This document shows, piece after piece, positions 1 through 11,877 of a stretch of 64,000 nt of DNA. This DNA is from Apoderus coryli. Taxonomy: Eukaryota > Arthropoda > Insecta > Coleoptera > Attelabidae. The number at the start of each line of letters is the position of its first letter. The first letter of the stretch is position 1. A program made the position numbers and the translations under genes. Where the stretch lies: assembly GCA_911728435.2 (NCBI GenBank), contig OU452211.1, positions 9,406,428 through 9,470,427 of the forward strand, written 5' to 3'. The notes below the pieces were generated by a model. The model had not been told where the DNA came from, made no database searches, and was given only the letters and a program-made list of their open reading frames with translations.

Positions 1-589
1 CAGATTACGTCTTGGTGATGAGGCAAAACGACTCCACTTTTATACAAGTTCATATATGCATTATTTCACCGAAACTCCGAATTCCTTCATGACCATATAC
101 AGGGTGATTAGCAGTGAACTTTTAACAATTAATACAAAAGAAAATTAACTAAATAATTAAAGCAGACTTGATATGTTCTGATAGGATTGGCGATTTTTCT
201 TTTGTCTCAATAATGAATCAGAGATTTATATTTAAATTTTGCTATAAAATGTATAAATGTGTAGAAATAAGAAAAAGCATTTCTATCAGCATTTTGCAAA
301 AGAAAATACCAATATCTTTAGCTAAGAAAAATGTCTATGGAAAGCTTGTGATGGTTTTCAATTTAAAATTGGAAGAAAATAATATTGTCCGATCGATTTA
401 TTTTTGATATTTTTTCCCTCCACGTAATTAAAGATAAACGTCGTGGTCTTGAGCATAAAAATACCGGTTCAAACGATTTGGGGAAGAGAAGGGAACATTA
501 TAAAACAAAATAAACGAAGAAAAAAACTTTGGAAAGTAAAATACAAGTTATTCAGCTGGAATATTTCCCATACAATAAATTATATCGAC

Positions 590-880
590 ATCAATACAGG
601 GTATTTCGTTTACGATAGTTTTGCATCAAATGGATGGATTGTCTTTCAAATGGCCCCAGAGAAAATAATCCAGTGGCGTTAAATGACAAGAACGAGGCGG
701 CCAATTGACATTGCCAAATCGAGAAATTACGCGACCGGGAAATTTCGCATGCAATAACTAAATTGCTTGGCCGTCTTGCTGAAACCAAAGGTCACTGATG
801 TCAACATTAGCCAATTGTGGCCATAAAAAATCGGTTATCATGGTTTGGTAGCGCAGAGAATTCACGGTGACAGCGTTACG
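590..880 (-). pseudogene. DDE_3-type (Tc1/mariner superfamily) transposase remnant
   Basis: Minus-strand translation from about 880 gives the C-terminal catalytic part of a cut-and-paste transposase: FLWPQLANVD, then DLWFQQDG (the QDG box carries an acidic catalytic residue in this family), then WPPRSC.LTPLDYFLWG, the block with the last catalytic acid. In-frame stops follow QDGQAI and KDNPSI, so the copy is dead. Family members are usually about 350 residues; only the last third is visible and it fades out near 600. It abuts a piggyBac-like relic read from the other strand. Two N-terminal DUF4817-type pieces elsewhere in the window (about 21.7 and 42.1 kb) probably belong to the same broad family. 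The family call rests on the WPPRSC...LTPLDYFLWG block. Confidence 0.7.
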
Positions 881-1097
881 CCAGAATGCAATATTTGTAA
901 GGAAAAGTTCTTATGGGCGATCATCAACGGCATCCCGAACACTCTTAAATGTTGGAGATCATTTACCGGTTTTGACAAATACACGGAAAAGATGCCGAAG
1001 ATGTTCGGAAAGAAAAATTGAAAAACGCACAAAAACTATTTGTAGTGCTTGTCCAATACCTTTATGTGCAACCTGTTTCACACCATACCATACATAA
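867..1097 (+). pseudogene. piggyBac-like transposase C-terminal zinc-binding tail
   Basis: The last half of this 76-codon open frame has the cysteine-rich signature that ends piggyBac-family transposases: GDHLPV (compare the family's HxPV lead-in), then KRCRRCSERK, a second pair CSACPIPLC, and CFTPYHT just before the stop. In piggyBac proteins this tail binds zinc and recognises the transposon ends. The catalytic domain upstream is absent: the preceding sequence is a minus-strand relic of a different transposase, so this is a 3' stub of about 50 meaningful codons. No confident TTAA-flanked terminal repeat was found downstream. An unrelated RING or PHD-like finger is the main alternative. Confidence 0.55.
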
Positions 1098-1544
1098 TCT
1101 ATGTTTTATTGTTGTTTCGTTTTTAGTTTATAAATAATTCTAAAATAAAATTTGTTTCATTTGTTAAGAATTTCGTACTGTTGGTATAGATGTGTCCCAG
1201 TAAAAAACACTATTATGGGTCAATGTGTCCCAGCTTATATTTTATATCTAATTAGTTAAATATTAATATTTAGTGCTTAGATTACTTGTAGGTAAAAGCC
1301 AAATAGAATGTTTTTTGATTTAAATAAAGTTACTTTTTATTAAGAAAAAAAGTCGTCTTTTTTGTTAATGTTTTTTATCGGGACAGATATAGCCCATTAG
1401 TCTCGAAAGGAGCCAAAGAATAATGTCTCTAAAACACAATTAACTCATATGATAGTCATGACTGGGTCAAGTAACAATCTAAAAGAAAACCAAAGAAAGC
1501 TTTTCAAAGCAGTGTTTGTAAAATGGTAATAGTAAAAACAGTAA
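1098..1544. other. Non-coding AT-rich stretch
   Basis: No recognisable gene. It may contain the 3' flank of the piggyBac-like relic. The word TGTGTCCCAG occurs twice about 40 bp apart (1193 and 1224), but I could not connect it to a terminal repeat. Confidence 0.4.
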
Positions 1545-1605
1545 AGGACCTCAAACCGAGCCCTGCGGAACACCGGTACTAATTCTATTCTAGCGTGTAA
1601 TTGCC
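1545..1605 (-). pseudogene. Reverse transcriptase scrap (non-LTR)
   Basis: On the minus strand one frame reads STGVPQGSV, a stop, then GPLLFLL. This is the palm-domain box preceding the catalytic YADD in non-LTR retrotransposon reverse transcriptases, which copy element RNA at a nicked genomic site. The in-frame TGA replaces the residue before GPLLF. I could not follow the protein convincingly to either side, so this is only a scrap of a dead element. Confidence 0.55.
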
Positions 1606-3066
1606 ACAATTATATTGGTTGTTCCCTCATTAATCGGTGCATATATATGTACAGTTGTCACACGTGCTGAATTTTATATATTGATTTGCTTCTATACTCG
1701 CCGTGACAATGTCTATTTATGCATCGTTGAACCAATGAAACAGTGAAACTGCTGAAATGGATAAAAAATCATGCATTTTTTTTTCTTTACAGTTTCTACT
1801 CGTTATGCAATTTCACCTTCCTTTATGTCACACAGCTTGTTAGAATTTCCAATTTTTTGCATAAATTAACAAAGAAGTGAATCAGTTAGTTGAAAAATAT
1901 ACAGTGTGTGAAAACTATTAAGAGTTAAAACCACGTTAAGCCTCGGCCCGATTTAAAACCCGTACGCAGTCCTATCGTTCCAACGTACCAGTTAAATTTC
2001 AGTATCATTTCCTTTATTTCAAATCCGATATTTATTGAAACATATAGAAGCTAAATGTTTCTTCATCCATTTGTAGATAATTATACCGAAACTTTTGTAT
2101 TTTTAACAACCCACCATTGGTCCAAATTATCCATCTTATTTGTAATAAAAACTATTGTCGCTGCCACTGCTAATAGCTCACACTTATCCGGTGTGGGACT
2201 CTCTAAAAAACTTCATCACGAGGTATGTCTGGCTATTCTTAAAATGAACTAAGATGATGGCTGATAACAAAATACGAGGTCTATAGCCAGTTTGGGGACA
2301 ACTGTCAGCGTATTGAATCTTGATTTTCACCTTGCATATCCGAGGGAATAGAATATTTTCAATGGCAGGATACGACAAAGTAACTTGATATGACTTTTGA
2401 AATGCCAAAAACATATCGACAGAGCAAACATATAGATGCAGATTCCCACTCTTACTCCCCATCAAAGCTGTCGCTCGACTGGTCATCTCGTGCGTTTCAG
2501 CCATCACGATTACACTCAACGCACCATAGTACGTGAAGAAAGGATTTGGGTCTCACTTCTTTGAAAATACCCCGCCACACCAGGAACCACCAATGCGAGG
2601 AAGACGCAAGAAGGTTCAAGAAGCTACGACCTTAGGTAGTACATGACCACAGCCATCTTAAGACAAGCCATGAAACAGTGTATTTGGCAACGTTGCGTTC
2701 CAGTCGATTTGTGTGTGTTTACATTATTACAGTGAAACACGCTTATTCAGCTTAATTAAAGCTCGTAAGCAGTATAGTGATAAGAGAAGTTATAAGCCAT
2801 AAAAGAAATCGACCAAAATTGAGAAACGCCACCTATAGCGGCTTAACCGTTACAGATAGCCAAATTTAGTTTGCAAGAGTGAGCTTTTCATAAAATTTGA
2901 CCCTGGAGGACCGTATTGCGGCGTTGCCAATACAGAACAGATGAACAAAGCAAACAAACGGGAGACCTCCTGAAAACGAAATAAGGGTCCTTGGAGGAAT
3001 CTGCAATTAGATAGCTCTTTTCACCGAAGATGTTTCAGTGGGTAGTAACTAGGGCATCTTCTTAGT
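1606..3066. other. Unrecognised stretch
   Basis: No family recognised. A 111-codon minus-strand open frame (2184-2519) exists, but it has no motif I know and no supporting splice or promoter context. Base composition is mixed, with a less AT-rich block at 2.55-3.0 kb that could be old transposon sequence. Confidence 0.35.
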
Positions 3067-3091
3067 TATATATATATATATATATATATAA
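3067..3091. repeat. (TA)n microsatellite
   Basis: Uninterrupted alternating T and A for about 24 bases. Confidence 0.95.
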
Positions 3092-4823
3092 TAGGTCTAT
3101 TGTATTCCCCCAATTCTCATTAAAAAATATATTTTCATCCACCACACGGTTATCCCACTTATCCGCCTAATATTAAAATATTTACATGTTTTCCTTAGTG
3201 CAGTAGTAAAAAGCGCTTACCCTCTGACGTTAATTACCGCTTTTGTTAAGGAAATATTATGTGCAGAGCCTGAGGAAAGAACGAGCTTTTTTTATATTTT
3301 TCTGCATGATAAACCTATATAAGTGCTGGAATATCGTAATAGTGGTTTTAAACCTAATTGGCTTTTTGATTGCATTAAACCGGTGCTGAGAGGATGTGCA
3401 TATATTCTTCTTATTGCGCTTCTTACAGCAAAGTTTTGAGGAAAAATCGAGGCTTTTATGTCGGGAAATTTTAACGGCAAAGTGGCTTGGCATAAGATTT
3501 TAATATCTTCATAAGTTGAAATCAATTAAATTAGAAATACACGGTGGAGTATGATTTCGCATTCTAATGAAATATATTTTTTGTGAGTTTTTTTGTCCCT
3601 TTGAGGACTACCGATCATGAGTGAAAACCACACTAGTAATGTCCATCCTATAATTTTCCTGTCGGTTATACGTGGTACGCCTGGTGTTTAATTTGTTGCC
3701 TGCGCATTATTTTTACTCTCCTTGGCAATTGCAACGATTTTTGATCGTCTTCAGTGGCATTAAGATTCAAATTAGGGGTGCTTAATACACTGCGACTTCA
3801 TATATTCTGTGCCTCTGTCTCGACAAGTTCTAGAACTCTTATGAACTCCAGTAGAATATCTGGTTTCAGCTTCTTCCTCCTCCTCCCTTCAGTGACATTT
3901 TTATGATGACGAATTAATAGCGTTTCGAACCGGCTTGAGGTTATACAGGGTGTTGCTAGATTATACCGACAACGCTCTACCACACTACTCTCGATAATTC
4001 ATGAATTTTGATATAGGGACATATACTCCTAAATTGCTTAGTGGTCTAGATGCAGGATATAAATATTTGTTGTAAATTGATACGTTCTTTTAAAAAGTCA
4101 TATTTTGACATAAAAAATATTTTAAAAAAATGGACCAGTTGGATGCTATAGGGGTTAGAGACACTTTTTATCCCCCTATTTGTTACGCCACTGGAAGAAA
4201 TTTTTTTTTAGTCCCTGTTCATTTTCGCTTAAACACGTAATAACTTTTTATCGGTTTTGCAGGAATTTGCCTCTCAACAAAAGTCTGCAAGTAAAGGGTG
4301 CATTAAATCAATTTTGGAAATGCTAGAAATTTTCAAGGCTGTAGGAGATAACAACATTATATGTTTGAACGATCAGTTGAAGTTCGAACCTTACACTTTT
4401 TTCGAGGCTCTTCTACATTTAAAACATTCCTGAGGATTTGTGTACCTATTAGACTCTTTTATATATGTTTATACCCATGGCTTGGAGTTTGATCTTGTCA
4501 TTGTTATATTCCTTCTATGTTTTGTTTAAGTGGTTTTGCTATTTATTTGTATACATTTTCAATCCTTTTTAAACTTTTAATAGCGCTTGTACTGTCCCAT
4601 TACTTTTTGTCTGTTCATTTTACTTTATCTATTTTTTTTATTTATATATACCTGTATGTGCTTTTGTTATTTGAAATTCAATATTTTAAGCAAAAAGAAT
4701 TGTATACTTTGATTTAGTCTGTTAGGAGCTCTGCCTTCACAGAGTGAACATTTTTATACCACCAACTTGTGTTTTCGTTATTTATGTAAGAACCCCTTTT
4801 TTAATATTGTGTTGTTGCCTTTT
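3092..4823. other. Unrecognised stretch with transposon-end words
   Basis: No gene recognised. A TACAGGGTGTT word at about 3943 matches the recurring end motif described under the DUF4817 element at 42 kb. At 4145-4195 the sequence resembles part of the inverted arms at 54.75 and 57.15 kb (GGGGTTAG..., then TACGCCACTGGA against TACGCCAATGGA), so a diverged copy of that repeat is probably present. Confidence 0.4.
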
Positions 4824-4861
4824 AGGCTGATGATGGAGCTGAGTCTCCGAAACATGTCCCT
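4824..4861 (+). ncRNA. Hammerhead-ribozyme-like motif (canonical core)
   Basis: The order of parts matches a type I hammerhead self-cleaving RNA. AGG (4824-4826) can pair with CCT (4859-4861) as a short stem I. CTGATGA (4827-4833) supplies C3 to A9. One T, then GGAG (4835-4838) pairing with CTCC (4845-4848), forms stem II. GAAA (4849-4852) supplies G12-A14 and base 15.1. ACATGT is a palindrome that can serve as stem III, and C4858 is the residue at the cleavage position. The very short stem III means one copy could fold only weakly; such minimal forms act as dimers in Penelope-like retroelements. No RT is recognisable next to it. Activity is inferred only. Confidence 0.6.
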
Positions 4862-5131
4862 TTGACATTTCATAATTTATGGACTAATTAAATAGTGGAG
4901 ACGATGATTTTTGTTTTATTGTAATTATATTATACTCCACTGCATCTAATGGATTACTTCTTTAATTTTATATTCACTATCACTGTTTGTGTGTTTTGAA
5001 ATTAGCGAAATACTTAATTAGAATTATTATTAATTATAAATACCAAAACTGTCAATTTGGTGGTATTTTCGGCGTTACTATGGTGATATTTCATGCCCGC
5101 CGCTACTTTTGTCATTACCAGGAAATTTTAT

Positions 5132-5184
5132 CCGTGCGTAATAATATTTCCCACTAGTTGCCTAGCAAATATTATTACGCACGG
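5132..5184. repeat. Perfect 18-bp inverted repeat (hairpin)
   Basis: CCGTGCGTAATAATATTT (5132-5149) is exactly reverse-complementary to 5167-5184, with a 17-bp spacer. Pairing continues weakly outwards with a wobble. This looks like the core of a foldback element or MITE; no coding sequence is attached. Confidence 0.85.
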
Positions 5185-5618
5185 GTAAATGATAAACAGC
5201 ATTACAATGTACTACATTTACAAATCATGATTGAACATATAATAAAGGCATTTAAAGACAGTCGTAGAAAAAAAATATTGTGTATTTGTCTAAATTCTAA
5301 ATGGACTTGAGGTGAGCAGATTTTTATGAGGATTCCCATGATGGCCACGAGGAACGTATAACACTATTTTAAAAAATAAGCTTTTTTCGTCTGTAATTTT
5401 ATTCTTTGTTAATTCATTGTATGAAAGTATTTTTTATCCTAACATTTAACAGCAAATGAGGTAAATCATATTTTATTATGTCCATTCTTTAGATTGGCTA
5501 CCTGGATATTTTCTGAACTTCGTCTTTTTGAGCATCAGGAAGAATTACCAAGAGATGATTAATTAATCTCTTGCTGACGACCTAAAAAAGGTTATGAATG
5601 ATGAATTGCGATCATCTG

Positions 5619-5777
5619 ATGGAAGAAGTTTCTGACATCGAAAATCTGGACACAATTATTATCGAGAATGAATCAACGATGTTTCCAACATTACAAAACC
5701 AAGTGCCTTCGCAGAATCAATTAGTTCGAATCTCTTCTTTTCTTGCATTTGTTGCCAAGCGTGAAGAATTTTTTTAG
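5619..5777 (+). other. Short acidic open frame, function unknown
   Basis: A 52-codon frame beginning MEEVSDIENLDTIIIENEST and ending VAKREEFF. It is rich in acidic residues and carries no motif I can place. An acidic N-terminus of a piggyBac-type transposase is possible, but I see no DDE block downstream, so I do not claim it. It may be chance. Confidence 0.15.
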
Positions 5778-6689
5778 ATTCATCGTACCACAAGAAGTGC
5801 GTTTTAAAAAGGCTGCGCATATGCCTAAAAGATCTACCAGTCCGGTGTACAAATTTTAGTATACTCCAAGACGTTCATAGAACCATTTGCAAATATTCAA
5901 CCTCGCTAAATAAAGACAGGAGCTATTTTGTTTGTTTGTTTGTTTATGCCAATTTTGAAAAGCAATCTTGCAGGTCATTCCTGTGTATTTTTTGTGTCTT
6001 ATTTCAACTAAAACTTATATTAATAAACACTTTAACAATCTTCGAATTAATTTCGGTCTCAAAGGGTAAAAGAAACACTTGACGATCTTTAATGTGCAGT
6101 GATACGCGGAGATAAAGATTATTACGTTTTATTTGGAAAATAGAACAAGCATTACGATGAGTTCGAGGAATGACTGACATCAAAAGATATTTGTGTTTAT
6201 AATGGTGTCAACTTGGAACATGAGTTTGAAGCTCAAAGTTTTAGAAAGCAAACCACTCCTGAATGCGCGCTTTGTTGTTGCAGAGCTGAACATTCTGTAT
6301 ATTTTCTACATGATACGAAGTTTTGCGGTTAATTCCAACTTTCCAATGAGATTTTAACAATGTTAAGACCACAACATCTGTGTGTGGTATTTTAAAACTT
6401 AAAGCATAACAAACAATATTTTCGTGTCTCGTCTCTATCGTCATGAAAAACTTTTAGTTGCAACTTGCACACTACATGGCAGTTATATACGTTGCAGAGA
6501 ATCCAAACGACGGCATAATAAATTTTGAATAATAAATATCAAATAATGTTGAAGAATATACTAAAACATTTTTGACATTGTTAAATTCACAACAAATACT
6601 TTTCTTTCAGCTATTACAGGGAATAATTCTTGCAGGAAGTTTTAAAATTACCTTATACCTATAGTGTCACTTGATTAAAGCTTTCGTGT
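5778..6689. other. Unrecognised AT-rich stretch
   Basis: Contains a short (TTTG)n run near 5931-5946. No recognisable gene or element boundary. Confidence 0.4.
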
Positions 6690-7140
6690 GGACACTGACC
6701 CCGGAGAAAATACCTTTGTTGATGTATTTAATAATAATGATATGGTTGCGGTGGACCTGTTCGATTTTGATGATGTTTTGGTTGCTTTGAGGAGGATTAG
6801 GGGTTGTTCCACCGTCTTTTCCAACACCCTACAATATATATTTAGTCTTTATTTACAATCGAATATGTTTCCAGACACTCGGAAGATGAAGAGCTTGACA
6901 GAATTGTCAATTATGGACGAATTTCCATTCTACCGACTTTCTCTAAAGTGTTTGAGATCATACAACACAATAACCTATTCAACCAAGTCAAGTCTAGATT
7001 GGTCTGGCCAAGGAATTTTTCAGAGGTACTCCACTTTTTTGCACGATCTATACAGATTTTTCAAAAGCTTTCGATCATTCTTTGAGGCAGCAGCGGATGT
7101 ATGATTTTGGCTTCAACAGGAACTTAATTACATTGAGGGA
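6690..7140 (+). pseudogene. Non-LTR retrotransposon RT remnant, fingers/palm start
   Basis: The plus strand reads FVDVFNNND and FDDVLVALRRIRGCST in one frame. After a frame change it reads ISILPTFSKVFEIIQHNNLF (the RPISLLP...SKxFExI block of Jockey-like RTs). Later, YRFFKSF in one frame and IQIFQKLSI in another derive from the FSKAFDxVDHS motif, which holds the first catalytic aspartate. At least two frameshifts and missing middle blocks make it dead. It runs directly into a thumb-like piece at 7139 without the palm YADD region, implying an internal deletion of some 400 bp relative to an intact RT. Confidence 0.65.
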
Positions 7141-7458
7141 TGACCATATCAAAAATTCCCTAGATTCATAAACCGAATGTTCCAATTCGCCCAATAGTTA
7201 GCAAAATTGTTTTTCCAGAATATCATCTGGCAAAATATATCCGAGTTCCATTTTAAACAAATTATGTTGGTGACGCTCCAAATTCCGAACTCAATTCATA
7301 TATTACAAGAAATTCAACCTGAGGAGTACCTTTTTTTTCAGAGCGGTCAACTATTTTACGGGATCTATACTTTTCAAAAGCTTTCGACAAGATCGATCAT
7401 TCCTTGAGGCAGCAGCAGATGAATGATTTTGGCTTCAATAGGGACTTAATTACATTTT
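7003..7458 (+). repeat. Partial tandem duplication inside the RT remnant
   Basis: The segment at about 7003-7135, with GCAGCAGCGGATGTATGATT, recurs at 7333-7458 with GCAGCAGCAGATGAATGATT and the same flanking words (CAAAAGCTTTCGA; GGCTTCAA.AGG.ACTTAATTACATT). Between them, 7139-7330 is a second unit whose own partner lies at 8645-8880. The order is therefore A1-B1-A2-(gap)-B2. Confidence 0.75.
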
Positions 7459-8644
7459 TTGGGTTGGGTTTAACGATTCCTGCGTTACTTTGCCCACCAT
7501 AATAGGTTATGGCCCCAGCACGCTTCCACAAGAGAGGTATGATAATTGATAAGGCTACCAATGAAAGCATTGTTTTTATTTTAGTCCCATTTTAGGACGA
7601 TATAGTTTTCCTAAGGTGTCTCTAACTGTATTACAACAAGAAATTACCATTTCGTTGGCGGCTATGATTTGCTGAAACATTTTCATGTTTGGGAACAAAA
7701 AGAAAAGTTGTTGAAGAATACGAACAACCAGTGGCTCAAGGACAGGAAATTAATACCATCCTCGTAATTTTTTAAAAACAATACTGACCGTCCTGTATGC
7801 AAAGCATCTTTTTTGTTGATACAACAAAATATCAAATAAAATGTTATACTCCCTTATTCTGTATGGTGATAACGAAACAATGCATAAAATAACACTTTTC
7901 TTAGGTATAGGTAGCTATAGTCATAACCAGAGTTACCTTACAACCCCTTGTGTATTACTCGCCTTGTACCTTTTACTACAGGGACTTGTGTGTTAGTGTT
8001 AGGGGATGTAAATATGGAGACATCCTTTTCTATAATGCGTGTCACAAGCATTTTCCGAATATTCAGTATATGGCAGCCTGAAAAGTTTTCATTTTATTTT
8101 TCAACAATCTTTCCAAATACACTTATTGCATAGGGAACACATGGCCAAGGCTCCCGAAGAAAAGTACCTCGAAAAAATATTAATTAAACAATTATTGATT
8201 GATACAGATTCTGCCCTATTTAACAATTATACACTAATTGTACATCATCGCCTCTTTTAGACTACAGTCTATTGCACCGAAGAAAATTACGAAGTATTTC
8301 CATTTGGTTTAGCAAATATGATATTTTTTAAGATTTATGCCCTTTACCTCACATCACCATGTTCCGTGGTATTTTTGTAACAAATTTAACATGCGTTCAG
8401 CAGTTTTTTAGCAATCGTGTATACGGACGACTGACAGAATGGCCGAATGCAAACATTTTAAAAAAATGCTGGATTCTAATTTTGGGGTTTTCCACAATTT
8501 GACTATTAAAACTGAAAGGTTAAGCATACTAAAATGTACACTAATGATTTAGGTGAGAGCATAAGGGTTGAACTTGTAAATTATTCTAAATATTGAAGGA
8601 TTAAATAAGACGGTAGATGATCCCTTACCAAATGTCCGGCCAAG
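7459..8644. other. 1.2-kb segment separating the two halves of the second RT copy
   Basis: In the first copy unit A runs straight into unit B; in the second they are 1.19 kb apart. The segment is either an insertion or original sequence deleted from the first copy. I recognise no transposase or RT motif in it. Confidence 0.4.
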
Positions 8645-8880
8645 AGGGATGACAATATCAAAACTTCTATAGCCTTCCTTAGATTCATAAACCGAATCTT
8701 CCAATTCACCGAATAGTTAGTACAATTATTGAATTTCGAACATATCATCTAGCAAATATCTCCATTCCATTTTAACAAATTATGTTTGCGACGTTTCAAG
8801 TTTCGAACTCAATTCACAACAACTATATAGTACAAATATTACAAGATATTCAACCTCAGGAGTTCCTCTTCACAAAAGTT
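8645..8880 (+). pseudogene. Second copy of RT thumb-region relic
   Basis: Matches 7139-7330 with scattered changes: GAGGGATGA.CATATCAAAA, then TTAGATTCATAAACCGAAT, then ATTCAACCT.AGGAGT. Translation gives only short RT-like words such as FLRFINRIFQF. Dead. Confidence 0.6.
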
Positions 8881-11343
8881 CTAATCCCAGATAGATTAAA
8901 TATATAAGTGACATCTCAGATAAAAATCTAAGACGAGGCATATAGAAAAATACCTTCCCTCAACTTATTTTATCCTTAACGCCCAAGGTCAAGGTTTAGT
9001 TGGATTTGAACCGCGTTCACGGAAAGCTGTATTTAGTATTAGGATTCATTGTATTATTTATGTATAACATAGTCATATAGAAAACAGTTTTAATAATTTT
9101 TAAAAGATTAAAATACTACTACGTTAAAGAACTGTCTAGGGTCCCCACAGTTCTAATTATAGAAGGATTTGCAAGATATTTTAGATCTAGTTTCATATAA
9201 ATAGTTTTCGTAGTAGGTATAATTTGATTTTAAACCTTTTCTTTTTTTAATAATTTAGCCCCATTCTATTCTATTTCTCTCAACGCAATTTATTGAATAA
9301 AACCTCAGTAAACCAGTTTAAATGCCTACCATTCTTCAGCTTATTCTCTCTCCACTTCCCTATAATGCTAACGAATCATTTTCTTTTCGTTATATTCAGC
9401 ACTACCTGTACCGACACCTAAATATGAAAAATTCCTTCGTGTCATGCGTCATATTTCATATATTAATTTTTATATACCAAGTGAATACGACACGCTATCT
9501 GCCTCCTCTCAAAAGATAAAATGTGTTCGGAAGGTGAAGAGAGAACAGGACAGAAGGTATATTATATAGAAAAGAGCCATAGAGCATAAAGCACAAACGG
9601 ATTTCCAGCTTTGAGCCAACTCTATTTCAACACCATTAATTTCTAATGTCGCTTTCGACGACTTTTCTTCACTGCCACACATAATATACTTACAGGATGG
9701 ACTCTGCGGCTTATGAATGCATATTTAACGCATATACGTCCGTTCAAAAATGTGCATCCAAAAGGAATTCATCTAACAAGGCAAAATGTATTTTTGAAAC
9801 CGCTTTCGAAAACCACTTTTTCCACTTTTCTAAATAAAGAAACATGATGAGTATGACGAGAATGAAAGACAAATCTCTGGTAGACCCGATGGTTCAATGA
9901 AAGTAACTTGTCTTAAATTATCTTCAGTTTTTATAGACTAGATTTTCGGTGCCTAACAGAAGTTTTCAAAAGTTTTTAATTAGATTCCGCAACCACTATT
10001 ATATCTGGTATGTTAAATATTCTTGAGTATTTGAAAGATATTTGACTATCTTTATCTTTAACAGTTTTTTTTTCGATAGCAAAGTTTGAAAAGACCTTCT
10101 GCTGCATATAATGCATTAATCGGGTTTAGAGGTAGCAAACCATAATTCTCATTTTTATTTTGAAGCATCATCTGAGAAATTGCTCGCCAAAAACGAAAGC
10201 CTCTATAAAAACTAAAAGGATGGTAAAACAATAACATAAACATTATCCTGTCTATACAATCTTTTTTCTTGACCTTTCATTTCTTAAAATTTAGCTCCAA
10301 GAAGCCAGTGTTTTGTCTGAAATTAAACCCGATTTCATTCAAACTTTAATTAATTCATTAATCTGCTGTATTTTTTCTTCTTGTTTAAAGGGTTCCTTAA
10401 CTGATTCATGCATTCATGGAAAGGAAAAAAACACATGGAGTTGTCGCTGATTTAGTATGTGACAAATGACAGCAGCAGGCCTTTAAACCTTTCCTTTTTG
10501 CTACGCTAAATTCAGGTTTCGGAGCAAAGCTCAATGTATCTTATGGAACCAACCACTACCCAGACAATTTATAGACTCCACCTAGTATCTAAGTATAATA
10601 TTTTACTTTTAATCGTTCGGTCACTATCAGGTCCCCATGTTGAACTTCGTGTTTTCCTTATGTGAGTTTTTTTTTTGTTATTATATCTCGCCCACACTTT
10701 GAACGGAACTCGTAGAGAACATATATGGCCGTAAGAAGAATAATAATAATTCTTTTCCGTGTTGAAATAGCTGGAATTTAATTTTGAAATACTTACGTTT
10801 GACGCCGAGCTATAGGTGTTGTTGTTGGAATGAGTTTTCAAATTATTTTGTCGATATGTGTGTTATAACACCTACACATCGAAATTAAATACTAAAAGTA
10901 GGAAAATACTTTAAATTGATTATTGTATAATTGAGAAAAATATAGATATCGACATTATGTGCAATAAACCCTTGTTAAGATTCTTGCCTCTATACTTGAT
11001 ATTTTGAAATAACAAACTTTAAGACAACGAGTGTATTTTAATTTTTTTCTGAAATACTTTTTTAATATTTTTGTTTATTTATCTTCAGTGTAGAGTTTAC
11101 ATCGATTTATTTATTTTTTACTATAAGATACTTTCATTTATTTTGTTCTTTTACGGTAAAACACAATACAGTTTTTTAATAAAGGTTTTATATTTTGTTC
11201 TAAGTTTTATTTGAAGAATTTAAAGTTGCACTACCAGATCACACCCTGTGATGCTGTTTTTTTTATTAATAACAATTTAAAATATTATTATTGTTATTAT
11301 CAGTCGCTCGAAATGTTTTAAGTTATTAAAATTTTTCGCGATG
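8881..11343. other. Unrecognised AT-rich stretch
   Basis: Nearly 2.5 kb without a protein family, RNA gene or clear repeat that I can name. A minus-strand open frame at 10569-10841 is followed by a good-looking splice-donor word, discussed and not accepted in the rejected list. Confidence 0.4.
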
Positions 11344-11384
11344 TCTCGTCTCGAAATTCGGGGCAAAATACTCTCGAGACGAGA
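11344..11384. repeat. 11-bp perfect inverted repeat, CGAGACGAGA type
   Basis: TCTCGTCTCGA (11344-11354) faces TCGAGACGAGA (11374-11384) across a 19-bp spacer. Further TCTCTTGTCTCGCGG follows. The layout resembles the end of a small non-autonomous DNA transposon. Confidence 0.7.
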
Positions 11385-11877
11385 AGATACGTCTCTTGTC
11401 TCGCGGCAACTCTAGCTACAACAATTTCGCCTGTGGGCGGAGGTACAATCTATAGCATTGCAATATGCAAATGATTTAAATAAATAAAATTATTAAAAAT
11501 AGGTAATATATTAACAAATTTAATTTCTAGAGCTTAAATTTGGTTTATTATACCAATAATACTCCTTATATACCTCCATATTAAATAATACACTACAACA
11601 TAGCATATGAAATAAATGAAGATATGTGTTCTAGGTCAGTGTTCAATAGTTGAAGAATCTAATCCTAACATGTTCTGCAACAATTATCGGAGAAAAATTA
11701 TTAGTTCGATATAACGCATTTACTCTATAAAACAACAAAGTGTTATAACGCTGAAGAATCAACTTGAATGACAATTGCAATCAAAAGCAAAGAGTCTCTA
11801 AACTCTAAATTGAGATATCTAAAATCTGCCGATTAGAATGCTCATCGTTGAGCTTAGGAAAACCAACCCCAAAGACA

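Noticed and set aside
2184..2519. 111-codon minus-strand open frame
   Set aside because: No motif, no coding-like context and no continuation; probably chance or unrecognised transposon.
10569..10841. Minus-strand 90-codon open frame followed by a good splice-donor word (AAACGTAAGT)
   Set aside because: No acceptor, no partner exon and no recognisable protein; low-complexity N/S-rich sequence is expected by chance in AT-rich DNA.
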